Assembly (NCBI RefSeq): GCF_019710635.1
Contig: NZ_JAIFZS010000059.1
Coordinates: 1-64,000 of the forward strand
Length of the DNA stretch: 64,000 nucleotides
Direction: 5' to 3'
Source of the DNA: Mycolicibacterium xanthum
GTDB taxonomy: Bacteria > Actinomycetota > Actinomycetes > Mycobacteriales > Mycobacteriaceae
Shown: piece by piece, positions 9,294-16,551 of the stretch
Layout of the letters: the number at the start of each line of letters is the position of its first letter
Position numbering within the stretch: the first letter of the stretch is position 1
The notes under the pieces: model-generated
Told to the model about the DNA's origin: nothing
The model's database searches: none
What the model saw: only the letters and a program-made list of their open reading frames with translations
Position numbers and translations under genes: made by a program

Positions 9294-10126
9294 CCGGCGA
9301 GCAGCCACCCGGGCGCCACGACCAGCACGACCACCACGGCCGGCACGAACTGCCGCGCGAAGAACCGCCGCAACAGACCGGCGAGCCGCACGGCGCGGGC
9401 GCCGGCGGCGTGGTGCGCGGCGGCCGGTCCCAGCGGGTGTTCGGGGTGCTGGCGGTGTTGCTCTGCCTGCTGCTGGGCGTCGCGATCGCCACCCAGGTGC
9501 GTCAGACCGACTCCGGCGACGCGCTGGATTCGGCCCGTCCGGCCGACCTGCTGGTGCTGCTCGACTCGCTCCAGCAGCGTGAGGCCGCGCTGAACACCGA
9601 GGTGGCCGACCTGCAGCAGACGCTGGCCCAGCTGCAGGCCTCCGGCAGCAGCGACCAGGCGGCGATCGAGAACGCCAGGGCGCGCCTGGCGGCGCTGTCG
9701 ATCATGATCGGCACCGTGCCCGCGACCGGGCCCGGAGTCACCCTGACCATCCAGGATCCAGCGACCGGGGTCGCCGCCGAGACGATGCTCGATGTGGTCA
9801 ACGAACTGCGGGCCGCCGGCGCCGAGGCGATGGAGATCCGGGGCCGCAACGACGGTCGGCAGGTGGCGGTGCGGGTCGGGGTGGACACCTGGATCGTCGG
9901 CGCGCCCGGTGGCCTGACCGTCGACTCCACCACCCTCAGCCCGGCATATTCGGTTCTCGCGATAGGGGATCCGCCGACGCTCGCGGCGGCGATGAACATC
10001 CCGGGCGGCGCGATGGACAGCATCGAACGCGTCGGCGGCACGATGGTGATAGAACAGTCCGACCGGGTCGACGTCACCGCCTTGCGACAACCGAAACCCC
10101 GCCAATACGCTCAGCCCGTCAAGTGA
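9290..10126 (+). CDS. DUF881 membrane protein (Rv1825-like)
   Basis: The 278-residue protein is the second DUF881 member of the cluster. It starts with a His-, Pro- and Gly-rich cytoplasmic tail (GRHDQHDHHGRHE), then one transmembrane helix (VFGVLAVLLCLLLGVAIA, about residues 50-67), a heptad-like helix with LLDSLQQREAALNTEVADLQ, and the DUF881 domain ending near residue 270. The ATG at 9290 overlaps the stop of the small basic protein gene (ATGA). The His-rich tail could bind metal but this is only a guess. The stop lies 23 bp before the gcvH start. Confidence 0.87.
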   Translation: MTGEQPPGRHDQHDHHGRHELPREEPPQQTGEPHGAGAGGVVRGGRSQRVFGVLAVLLCLLLGVAIATQVRQTDSGDALDSARPADLLVLLDSLQQREAALNTEVADLQQTLAQLQASGSSDQAAIENARARLAALSIMIGTVPATGPGVTLTIQDPATGVAAETMLDVVNELRAAGAEAMEIRGRNDGRQVAVRVGVDTWIVGAPGGLTVDSTTLSPAYSVLAIGDPPTLAAAMNIPGGAMDSIERVGGTMVIEQSDRVDVTALRQPKPRQYAQPVK

Positions 10127-10149
10127 CCGACCAGAGATTGAGGAGCGCC

Positions 10150-10545
10150 GTGAGCGAGATTCCCGCGGAGTTGGCCTACACCGCCGAGCACGAGTGGGTG
10201 CAGCGCACCGGCGACGACACGGTCCGCGTCGGCATCACCGACTTCGCCCAGGCCGCGCTGGGCGACGTCGTCTTCGTCCAGCTGCCCGACGTCGGGACGG
10301 AGGTGACGGCGGGCGATTCGTTCGGCGAGGTGGAGTCGACCAAGTCGGTGTCGGACCTGTACTCGCCGTTGACCGCGAAAGTCGTTGCCGTCAACGGCGA
10401 ACTGGAGGCCAACCCGCAGCTGGTCAACTCCGACCCCTACGGCGAGGGCTGGCTGGTCGAGCTGCAGGCCGAGGCGGGCGGCCTGGCCGAGGCACTGGCC
10501 GGTCTGCTCGACGCGGATGCCTACCGCTCCCACGCCACCGAGTGA
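10150..10545 (+). CDS. gcvH: glycine cleavage system H protein
   Basis: GcvH carries the lipoyl arm that shuttles the aminomethyl group between the P, T and L proteins of glycine cleavage. The 131-residue product shows the lipoyl-lysine motif EVESTKSVSDLYSP with the modified Lys at about residue 65, and the conserved VNSDPYGEGWL near the C-terminus. The start is the GTG at 10150, preceded by a good ribosome binding site (AGGAG at 10141-10145); an in-frame ATG-like start further upstream inside the previous gene has no such site. The P protein gene lies about 3 kb downstream under a glycine riboswitch, but no riboswitch is visible in front of gcvH. Confidence 0.95.
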   Translation: MSEIPAELAYTAEHEWVQRTGDDTVRVGITDFAQAALGDVVFVQLPDVGTEVTAGDSFGEVESTKSVSDLYSPLTAKVVAVNGELEANPQLVNSDPYGEGWLVELQAEAGGLAEALAGLLDADAYRSHATE

Positions 10546-10694
10546 GGTGTTGTTAGGGTCGTCCCGACCAAAGACCGACGAGCCGATCCGGCGGTGGTGA
10601 CCACAACGCGGTCCCCTGCACGGTACGGTCGATACCAGCGGCGCAGCGGCCAACAGGCCGGTAGATCGCCACGCCAGCCAGTGAGGAGCAGTGG

Positions 10695-11165
10695 GTGACG
10701 GACAAGGACTTCAACTCTGGAGCCGACTCCGAGGAAGTCACCGTGGAGACGACATCCGTCTTCCGCGCCGACTTCCTCAACGAGCTCGACGCTCCGCCGG
10801 CCGCGGGCGGCGAGAGCGCGGTCTCGGGGGTCGAGGGCCTGCCCGTCGGTTCGGCGTTGCTGGTCGTCAAGCGGGGCCCGAACGCGGGTTCGCGTTTCCT
10901 GCTCGACCAGCCGACCACGTCAGCCGGCCGGCATCCCGACAGCGACATCTTTCTCGATGACGTCACGGTCAGCCGCCGCCATGCCGAGTTCCGGCTCGAG
11001 GGCGGCGAGTTCCAGGTCGTCGACGTGGGCAGCCTCAACGGCACCTACGTCAACCGCGAACCCGTCGATTCGGCCGTGCTGGCCAACGGCGACGAGGTGC
11101 AGATCGGTAAGTTCCGCCTGGTGTTCCTGACCGGGCCGAAAGGCGACGAGGGCGGCGCCGGCTGA
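10695..11165 (+). CDS. garA: GarA, FHA-domain regulator of 2-oxoglutarate metabolism
   Basis: GarA is a small forkhead-associated protein that, unphosphorylated, inhibits 2-oxoglutarate dehydrogenase and glutamate dehydrogenase and activates glutamate synthase. The 156-residue product has the N-terminal phospho-acceptor motif VETTSVFR (Thr at about 19 and 20), the target of PknB and PknG in other mycobacteria, followed by an FHA domain with GRHPDSDIFLDD, VSRRHAEF and VGSLNGTYVN. Phosphorylation makes the domain bind its own N-terminus and switch off. A clear ribosome binding site (GAGGAG) sits about 8 bases before the GTG at 10695. It leads a group of regulators, ftsR and resR, on the same strand. 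Confidence 0.95.
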   Translation: MTDKDFNSGADSEEVTVETTSVFRADFLNELDAPPAAGGESAVSGVEGLPVGSALLVVKRGPNAGSRFLLDQPTTSAGRHPDSDIFLDDVTVSRRHAEFRLEGGEFQVVDVGSLNGTYVNREPVDSAVLANGDEVQIGKFRLVFLTGPKGDEGGAG

Positions 11166-11212
11166 CCGCCGACGAACAGTAACGACACCACGAGCGCAGC
11201 GCGGACGAGCCG

Positions 11213-11959
11213 ATGACACAACCCGACACACCCGCGCTGAACGGGATGTCGATCGGGGCCGTGCTCGATCTGCTGCGCGAGGAGTTTCCCGAGGTCACGA
11301 TCTCCAAGATCCGTTTTCTGGAGACCGAGGGGCTGGTCACCCCGGAGCGCACCGCATCGGGCTACCGACGGTTCACCGCCTACGACTGCGCCCGGCTGAG
11401 GTTCATCCTGACCGCCCAGCGCGACCACTACCTGCCGTTGAAGGTGATCAAGGCGCAGCTGGACGCCCAGCCCGACGGTGAGCTGCCGCAGAGCGCACCG
11501 GGTTACGGAGCGCCGCGCCTGACGACGGTCACCGGCGAACAGGCCCGGCTCGGCCGGACCGCGGTCGGTCCGACACAGGTGCGGTTGAGCCGCGAGGACC
11601 TGCTGGAACGCTCCGGGGTCGACGACGACCTGCTCACCTCGCTGGTCAAGGCGGGCGTGATCACGCCGATCTTCAAGGGCGCCGGGACCGCATTCTTCGA
11701 CGAGCACTCGGTGGTGATCGCGCAGTGTGCCCGCGCGCTGGCCGAGTACGGCGTCGAGCCGCGCCATCTGCGGGCGTTCCGTTCCGCGGCGGACCGGCAG
11801 TCGGACCTCATCGCCCAGATCGCCGGACCGGTGGGTAAGGGCGGCAAGGCCGGTGCCCGTGACCGTGCCGACGACCTGGCCCGTGAGGTGGCGGCGCTGG
11901 CGATCACGTTGCACACGTCCTTGATCAAGTCCGCCGTGCGCGACGTACTCGATCGCTGA
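11213..11959 (+). CDS. ftsR: MerR-type regulator, FtsR homologue (Rv1828-like)
   Basis: The 248-residue protein has an N-terminal MerR winged helix (about residues 12-80) with MSIGAVLDLLREEFPEVT and GYRRFTAYDCARLRFI, then a long helical effector or dimerisation region. It matches M. tuberculosis Rv1828; the Corynebacterium glutamicum counterpart FtsR activates ftsZ transcription. Unlike classical MerR sensors it lacks a cysteine metal site, so the signal is unknown. It lies 47 bp after garA and precedes two further small regulatory or nuclease-like genes in an order that is conserved in mycobacteria. Confidence 0.9.
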   Translation: MTQPDTPALNGMSIGAVLDLLREEFPEVTISKIRFLETEGLVTPERTASGYRRFTAYDCARLRFILTAQRDHYLPLKVIKAQLDAQPDGELPQSAPGYGAPRLTTVTGEQARLGRTAVGPTQVRLSREDLLERSGVDDDLLTSLVKAGVITPIFKGAGTAFFDEHSVVIAQCARALAEYGVEPRHLRAFRSAADRQSDLIAQIAGPVGKGGKAGARDRADDLAREVAALAITLHTSLIKSAVRDVLDR

Positions 11960-12052
11960 GGACTAGACTCGCCGTCACGGGAGTCCCGTCGCATCCGGCC
12001 TTCGCCGGCCGGGTGCGTGACAGCAACACACCGGTGCGGAGGGCAGGCACAT

Positions 12053-12547
12053 ATGGGTGAGGTTCGTGTGGTCGGCATTCGAGTCGAGCAGCCCCGTAAC
12101 CAGCCCGTCCTGTTGTTGCGGGAGTCCAACGGTGACCGCTACCTGCCGATCTGGATCGGCCAGTCCGAGGCCACGGCCATCGCACTGGAACAGCAGGGTG
12201 TCGAGCCACCCCGCCCGCTGACCCACGACCTGCTGAGAGATGTCATTGCCGCCCTTGGCCATTCGCTCAAGGAGGTTCGCATCGTCGATCTGCAGGAGGG
12301 GACGTTCTACGCGGACCTGGTGTTCGACCGCGACATCAAGGTGTCGGCGCGGCCGTCGGATTCGGTGGCCATCGCCCTGCGGGTGGGCGTGCCGATCTAC
12401 GTCGAGGAGGCGGTGCTCGCCGAGGCGGGCCTGCTGATCCCGGACGAGAACGACGACGAGGCCGACGGCACGGTCCGCGAGGATGAGGTCGAGAAGTTCA
12501 AGGAGTTCCTCGACAGCGTCTCACCCGACGACTTCAAGGCGACCTGA
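12053..12547 (+). CDS. DUF151 / bifunctional nuclease family protein (Rv1829-like)
   Basis: The 164-residue protein belongs to the DUF151 family, some of whose plant members were reported as bifunctional nucleases. Conserved blocks visible are LPIWIGQSEATAIALE (about residues 31-46), RPLTHDLLRDV and SVAIALRVGVPIYVEE. The acidic C-terminal tail (DENDDEADGTVREDE) is characteristic of the actinobacterial version. The start ATG at 12053 was chosen because the conserved sequence begins immediately after it. The gene is sandwiched between the two MerR genes ftsR and resR. Nuclease activity is not established for the mycobacterial protein. Confidence 0.87.
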   Translation: MGEVRVVGIRVEQPRNQPVLLLRESNGDRYLPIWIGQSEATAIALEQQGVEPPRPLTHDLLRDVIAALGHSLKEVRIVDLQEGTFYADLVFDRDIKVSARPSDSVAIALRVGVPIYVEEAVLAEAGLLIPDENDDEADGTVREDEVEKFKEFLDSVSPDDFKAT

Positions 12548-12680
12548 CCCGACGGCCCACCGCTGACCAGGGCGGGCATGGTCACGGATGCGTCTCGTCG
12601 CGTTCGACACGCGGGCGCGTTTCCTCCCGGCCCGAATTGGGCAGCCATACTTGGTCCCGACGGGCAGTCACGAGCAGCCG

Positions 12681-12696
12681 TCGAGCGTATGCTCGA
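12681..12696. promoter_or_regulatory. palindrome TCGAGC-n4-GCTCGA upstream of resR
   Basis: A perfect inverted repeat with 6-bp arms and a 4-base spacer lies about 80 bp before the resR start codon, in the 227-bp gap after the DUF151 gene. It is the only clear dyad in this gap. MerR-type regulators often bind dyads at their own promoters, so an autoregulatory site for ResR is one possibility; this is inference. Confidence 0.35.
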
Positions 12697-12774
12697 TCAC
12701 AGCTGGGGGGCTGGGTAAATGTGCGCCCACGCAGGTCAACGGACGCGGGTTCGATCGGCGAGAGGAATCGACAA

Positions 12775-13398
12775 GTGGGCGACACGCCACGACAGGAGCA
12801 GCTGGAACTCGACACCGGCGCCCCGCAGGCGGACACCCCTCCTCGGACGGCCAGCGAGCCGGTCCAGGCGGGGCTCTTCCCCGATGACTCGGTGCCGGAC
12901 GAACTGGTCGGCTACCGGGGGCCCAGCGCCTGCCAGATCGCCGGGATCACCTACCGTCAGCTCGACTACTGGGCGCGTACCTCGCTGGTGGTGCCGTCGA
13001 TCCGCGGCGCCGCCGGATCCGGCAGCCAACGGCTCTACTCGTTCAAGGACATCCTGGTCCTCAAGATCGTCAAGCGGCTCCTCGACACCGGCATCTCCCT
13101 GCACAACATCCGCGTCGCGGTGGATCACCTGAGGCAGCGTGGCGTGCAGGACCTGGCCAACATCACGCTGTTCTCCGACGGCACCACGGTCTACGAGTGC
13201 ACGTCGGCCGAAGAGGTGGTGGATCTGCTGCAGGGCGGCCAGGGCGTGTTCGGCATCGCGGTGTCGGGCGCCATGCGTGAGCTGACCGGTGCGATCGCCG
13301 ACTTCCCCGGCGAACGCGCCGACGGCGGCGAGTCGATCTCGGCCCCCGAGGACGAGCTGGCGTCGCGCCGCAAGCACCGCGACCGCAAGATCGGTTAG
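12775..13398 (+). CDS. resR: MerR-type regulator ResR/McdR (Rv1830-like)
   Basis: This 207-residue regulator has a MerR-like winged helix at about residues 45-115, with YRGPSACQIAGITYRQLDYWART and GSQRLYSFKDILVLKIVKRLL, followed by a helical region and a basic C-terminal tail (SRRKHRDRKIG). It matches M. tuberculosis Rv1830, named ResR for its link to antibiotic resilience in clinical strains and McdR for its role in cell division. The start chosen is the GTG at 12775 with AGAGGA about 9 bases before it; the frame is open further upstream but without a good ribosome site. It precedes the glycine riboswitch of gcvB. Confidence 0.9.
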   Translation: MGDTPRQEQLELDTGAPQADTPPRTASEPVQAGLFPDDSVPDELVGYRGPSACQIAGITYRQLDYWARTSLVVPSIRGAAGSGSQRLYSFKDILVLKIVKRLLDTGISLHNIRVAVDHLRQRGVQDLANITLFSDGTTVYECTSAEEVVDLLQGGQGVFGIAVSGAMRELTGAIADFPGERADGGESISAPEDELASRRKHRDRKIG

Positions 13399-13403
13399 CC
13401 GGG

Positions 13404-13409
13404 TAGACT
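13404..13409 (+). promoter_or_regulatory. -10 element TAGACT before the glycine riboswitch
   Basis: TAGACT closely matches the SigA-type -10 consensus TANNNT and lies only six bases after the resR stop. A start site about 7 bases later would place transcription initiation just ahead of the first riboswitch aptamer, so gcvB probably has its own promoter rather than depending on read-through from resR. No convincing -35 element was found. Confidence 0.45.
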
Positions 13410-13426
13410 CGGGCGCGCATCGCCCT

Positions 13427-13653
13427 TGCGCGGGAGAGTTTCGTGGCAGCCAGCCGCGGACGCCGAAGGAGCAACACCTCTCCGTCAACCTCTCAGGCCC
13501 CAGGACCGCATGAGGCCCCGATGCCTCTGGAAAGCGGTGCGCCAGCACCCGCCCATGGGGAAAGGCCGTCACCGTCCGCGCCGGCCGAATCTCTCAGGCA
13601 GCCCGGGCCGGGCCGACGACAGAGGGGGAGGAGCCCGTTCGCCTGCGCTCCTC
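13427..13653 (+). promoter_or_regulatory. tandem glycine riboswitch upstream of gcvB
   Basis: The leader shows the hallmarks of two glycine aptamers in series. The first contains GCGCGGGAGAG (13428-13438), CGCCGAAGGAGCAA (13461-13474) and the closing AACCTCTCAGGCCCCAGGACCG (in two parts: AACCTCTCAGG then CCCCAGGACCG). The second contains CCTCTGGAAAG, AAAGGCCGTCACC and GCCGAATCTCTCAGGCA, and its P1 helix is visible as CCTCTG (13524-13529) pairing with CAGAGG (13620-13625). Directly after it, GAGGAGC (13628-13634) and GCTCCTC (13647-13653) form a 7-bp hairpin that is a likely expression platform. Glycine binding is known to activate glycine cleavage genes in this arrangement. The leader contains GTG codons in frame with gcvB, which can mislead start calling. 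Confidence 0.88.
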
Positions 13654-13685
13654 GCGCCCGCGACGTCGTCGGGAGATGTCTGCCT

Positions 13686-16550
13686 GTGTCCGATCACCGC
13701 TCCACCCCCTCCGAGCCGGGATTCGTCGACCGCCACATCGGACCCGACGGTTCCGCCGTCGCCACCCTGCTGGAAACCATCGGCGTGGACTCGCTCGACG
13801 AGCTGGCGGCCAGGGCGCTGCCGGCGGGCATCCTCGATCCGCTCGGCACCGACGGCGTCGCACCCGGCCTCGAGCATCTGCCGCCGGCAGCCACCGAGGC
13901 CGAGGCGCTCGCCGAGTTGCGCGCGCTGGCCGATTCCAACACCGTCGCGGTGTCGATGATCGGCCAGGGCTATTTCGACACCCTGACGCCGCCGGTGCTG
14001 ACCCGCAACATCCTGGAGAACCCCGCCTGGTACACCGCCTACACGCCCTACCAGCCCGAGATCAGCCAGGGCCGGCTCGAGGCACTGCTGAACTTCCAGA
14101 CCATGGTGTGCGACCTGACCGGGCTCGAGGTCGCGAACGCCTCGATGCTCGACGAGGGCACCGCCGCCGCCGAGGCGATGACGCTGATGCACCGCGCGGT
14201 GCGGGGATCGAGCAATCGGTTGGCCGTCGACCACGACCTGTACGCACAGACCGCGGCCGTGCTGGCCACCCGGGCCGAGCCGCTGGGCATCGAGATCGTC
14301 ACCGCCGATCTGCGCCAGGGGCTGCCCGACGGTGAGTTCTTCGGCGTCGTCGTGCAGCTGCCCGGTGCGTCCGGCTCGGTGGTGGACTGGTCGGCGCTGG
14401 TCGAGCAGGCGCACGACCGCGGCGCCCTGGTCGCCGTCGGCGCCGACCTGTTGGCGATGACGCTGATCACCCCGCCCGGCGAGATCGGCGCCGACGTGGC
14501 CTTCGGCAGCACCCAACGCTTCGGTGTGCCAATGGGATTCGGCGGTCCGCACGCCGGCTATCTGGCCGTGCACGCCAAGCACGCCCGCCAGCTGCCCGGG
14601 CGCCTGGTCGGGGTGTCCAAGGACGTCGATGGCGCGGCGGCCTACCGGCTGGCGCTGCAGACCCGGGAGCAGCACATCCGCCGCGACAAGGCCACCAGCA
14701 ACATCTGCACCGCGCAGGTCCTGCTGGCCGTGATGGCGGCGATGTACGCGAGCTACCACGGCGCCGGCGGCCTGACCGCGATCGCGCGCCGGGTGCACGG
14801 CCAGGCCGATGCGCTGGCGCGGGGACTGTCGGCCGCCGGCGTCGACGTGGTGCATCCGGCATTCTTCGACACCGTGCTCGCACGGGTGCCCGGGCGGGCC
14901 AGTGACGTGCGGGCCCGCGCCAAACAGAGCGGAATCAACGTCTGGCTGGTCGATGACGACCACGTGTCGATGGCCTGCGACGAGGCCACCACCGATGAGC
15001 ACGTCCGGACGCTGCTCTCCGCCTTCGGGGCACAGCCCGGCGCCGGCGGTGCAGCACCCGAGTTCGCCGGCATCGCCACCCGCACGTCCGATTTCCTCAC
15101 CCATCCGGCGTTCGTGAAGTACCGGACCGAGACCGAGATGATGCGCTACCTGCGCTCGCTGGCGGACAAGGACATCGCGCTGGACCGCAGCATGATCCCG
15201 CTGGGGTCCTGCACGATGAAGCTCAACGCGGCGGCCGAGATGGAATCCATCACCTGGCCCGAGTTCGCCCGCCAGCATCCGTTCGCTCCGGCGTCGGACA
15301 CCCCCGGTCTGCGCAAGCTGATCGCCGACCTGCAGACGTGGCTGGCCGGCATCACCGGCTACGACGCGGTCTCGCTGCAGCCCAACGCCGGGTCGCAGGG
15401 CGAATACGCGGGGCTGCTGGCCATCCAGGCCTACCACGCCCAGCGCGGTGAGCCCGGCCGCGACGTGTGTCTCATCCCGTCCAGCGCGCACGGGACCAAC
15501 GCGGCGTCGGCTGCGCTGGCCGGCATGAAGGTGGTCGTGGTGGCGTGCCGGTCCAACGGCGACGTCGACCTCGACGACCTGCGCGCGAAGGTCGCCGAGC
15601 ACGCCGGGCGGCTGTCGGCGCTGATGATCACCTACCCGTCCACCCACGGCGTCTACGAGCACGACGTGGCCGACATCTGCGCGGCGGTGCACGATGCCGG
15701 CGGGCAGGTCTATGTCGACGGGGCCAACCTCAACGCGCTCGTCGGCCTGGCCCGGCCGGGCCGGTTCGGCGGCGACGTCAGCCACCTGAACCTGCACAAG
15801 ACCTTCTGCATTCCGCACGGTGGCGGCGGGCCGGGGGTCGGCCCGGTCGCGGTGCGCTCGCACCTGGCACCGTTCCTGCCCGGCCACCCGCTGGCCGACG
15901 AACTGCCCGACGCCCACACCGTCTCGGCGGCGCCCTACGGTTCGGCCTCGATCCTGCCCATCACGTGGGCGTACCTGCGGATGATGGGCGCACCCGGCCT
16001 GCGGGCCGCGACGCTGGTCGCGATCGCGTCGGCGAACTACATCGCCCGTCGCCTCGACGAGTACTACCCGGTGCTCTACACGGGCGAGAACGGGATGGTC
16101 GCCCACGAGTGCATCCTGGACCTGCGCGCCATCACCAAGAACACCGGCGTCACCGTTGATGATGTGGCAAAGCGGCTGGCGGACTTCGGTTTCCACGCTC
16201 CGACGATGAGCTTCCCGGTGGCTGGGACGCTGATGGTGGAACCCACCGAGAGCGAGTCGCTCGACGAGATCGATGCGTTCTGCGACGCGATGATCGCCAT
16301 CCGCGCCGAGATCGACAAAGTGGCGGCCCGACAGTGGCCTATTGACGACAACCCGCTGCGGGGCGCACCGCACACCGCCGAGTGCCTGCTGGTCGACGAG
16401 TGGGACCATCCGTACACCCGGGAACAGGCGGCCTACCCGCTGGGCAAGGCGTTCCGGCCGAAGGTGTGGCCACCGGTACGGCGCATCGACGGCGCCTACG
16501 GCGACCGCAACCTGATCTGCTCGTGCCCACCGGTGGAGGCGTTCGCGTAG
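13686..16550 (+). CDS. gcvB: glycine dehydrogenase (decarboxylating), glycine cleavage P protein
   Basis: This pyridoxal-phosphate enzyme decarboxylates glycine and loads the aminomethyl group onto GcvH. The two homologous halves expected of a fused P protein are present; the PLP lysine is in NLHKTFCIPHGGGGPG at about residue 705, with the glycine-rich loop right after it. The start is placed at the GTG at 13686 (VSDHRSTPSEPGFVDRHIGP), giving 954 residues, the usual length. The frame is open back to 13443, but that part lies inside the riboswitch. A GGGAG ribosome site is at 13671-13675. The gene converges on the peroxidase gene with a 1-base gap. Confidence 0.95.
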   Translation: MSDHRSTPSEPGFVDRHIGPDGSAVATLLETIGVDSLDELAARALPAGILDPLGTDGVAPGLEHLPPAATEAEALAELRALADSNTVAVSMIGQGYFDTLTPPVLTRNILENPAWYTAYTPYQPEISQGRLEALLNFQTMVCDLTGLEVANASMLDEGTAAAEAMTLMHRAVRGSSNRLAVDHDLYAQTAAVLATRAEPLGIEIVTADLRQGLPDGEFFGVVVQLPGASGSVVDWSALVEQAHDRGALVAVGADLLAMTLITPPGEIGADVAFGSTQRFGVPMGFGGPHAGYLAVHAKHARQLPGRLVGVSKDVDGAAAYRLALQTREQHIRRDKATSNICTAQVLLAVMAAMYASYHGAGGLTAIARRVHGQADALARGLSAAGVDVVHPAFFDTVLARVPGRASDVRARAKQSGINVWLVDDDHVSMACDEATTDEHVRTLLSAFGAQPGAGGAAPEFAGIATRTSDFLTHPAFVKYRTETEMMRYLRSLADKDIALDRSMIPLGSCTMKLNAAAEMESITWPEFARQHPFAPASDTPGLRKLIADLQTWLAGITGYDAVSLQPNAGSQGEYAGLLAIQAYHAQRGEPGRDVCLIPSSAHGTNAASAALAGMKVVVVACRSNGDVDLDDLRAKVAEHAGRLSALMITYPSTHGVYEHDVADICAAVHDAGGQVYVDGANLNALVGLARPGRFGGDVSHLNLHKTFCIPHGGGGPGVGPVAVRSHLAPFLPGHPLADELPDAHTVSAAPYGSASILPITWAYLRMMGAPGLRAATLVAIASANYIARRLDEYYPVLYTGENGMVAHECILDLRAITKNTGVTVDDVAKRLADFGFHAPTMSFPVAGTLMVEPTESESLDEIDAFCDAMIAIRAEIDKVAARQWPIDDNPLRGAPHTAECLLVDEWDHPYTREQAAYPLGKAFRPKVWPPVRRIDGAYGDRNLICSCPPVEAFA

Positions 16551-16551
16551 A

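Noticed and set aside
13443..13685. N-terminal extension of gcvB
   Set aside because: The frame is open, but the segment lies in the glycine riboswitch and lacks family homology; the conserved protein starts at 13686.
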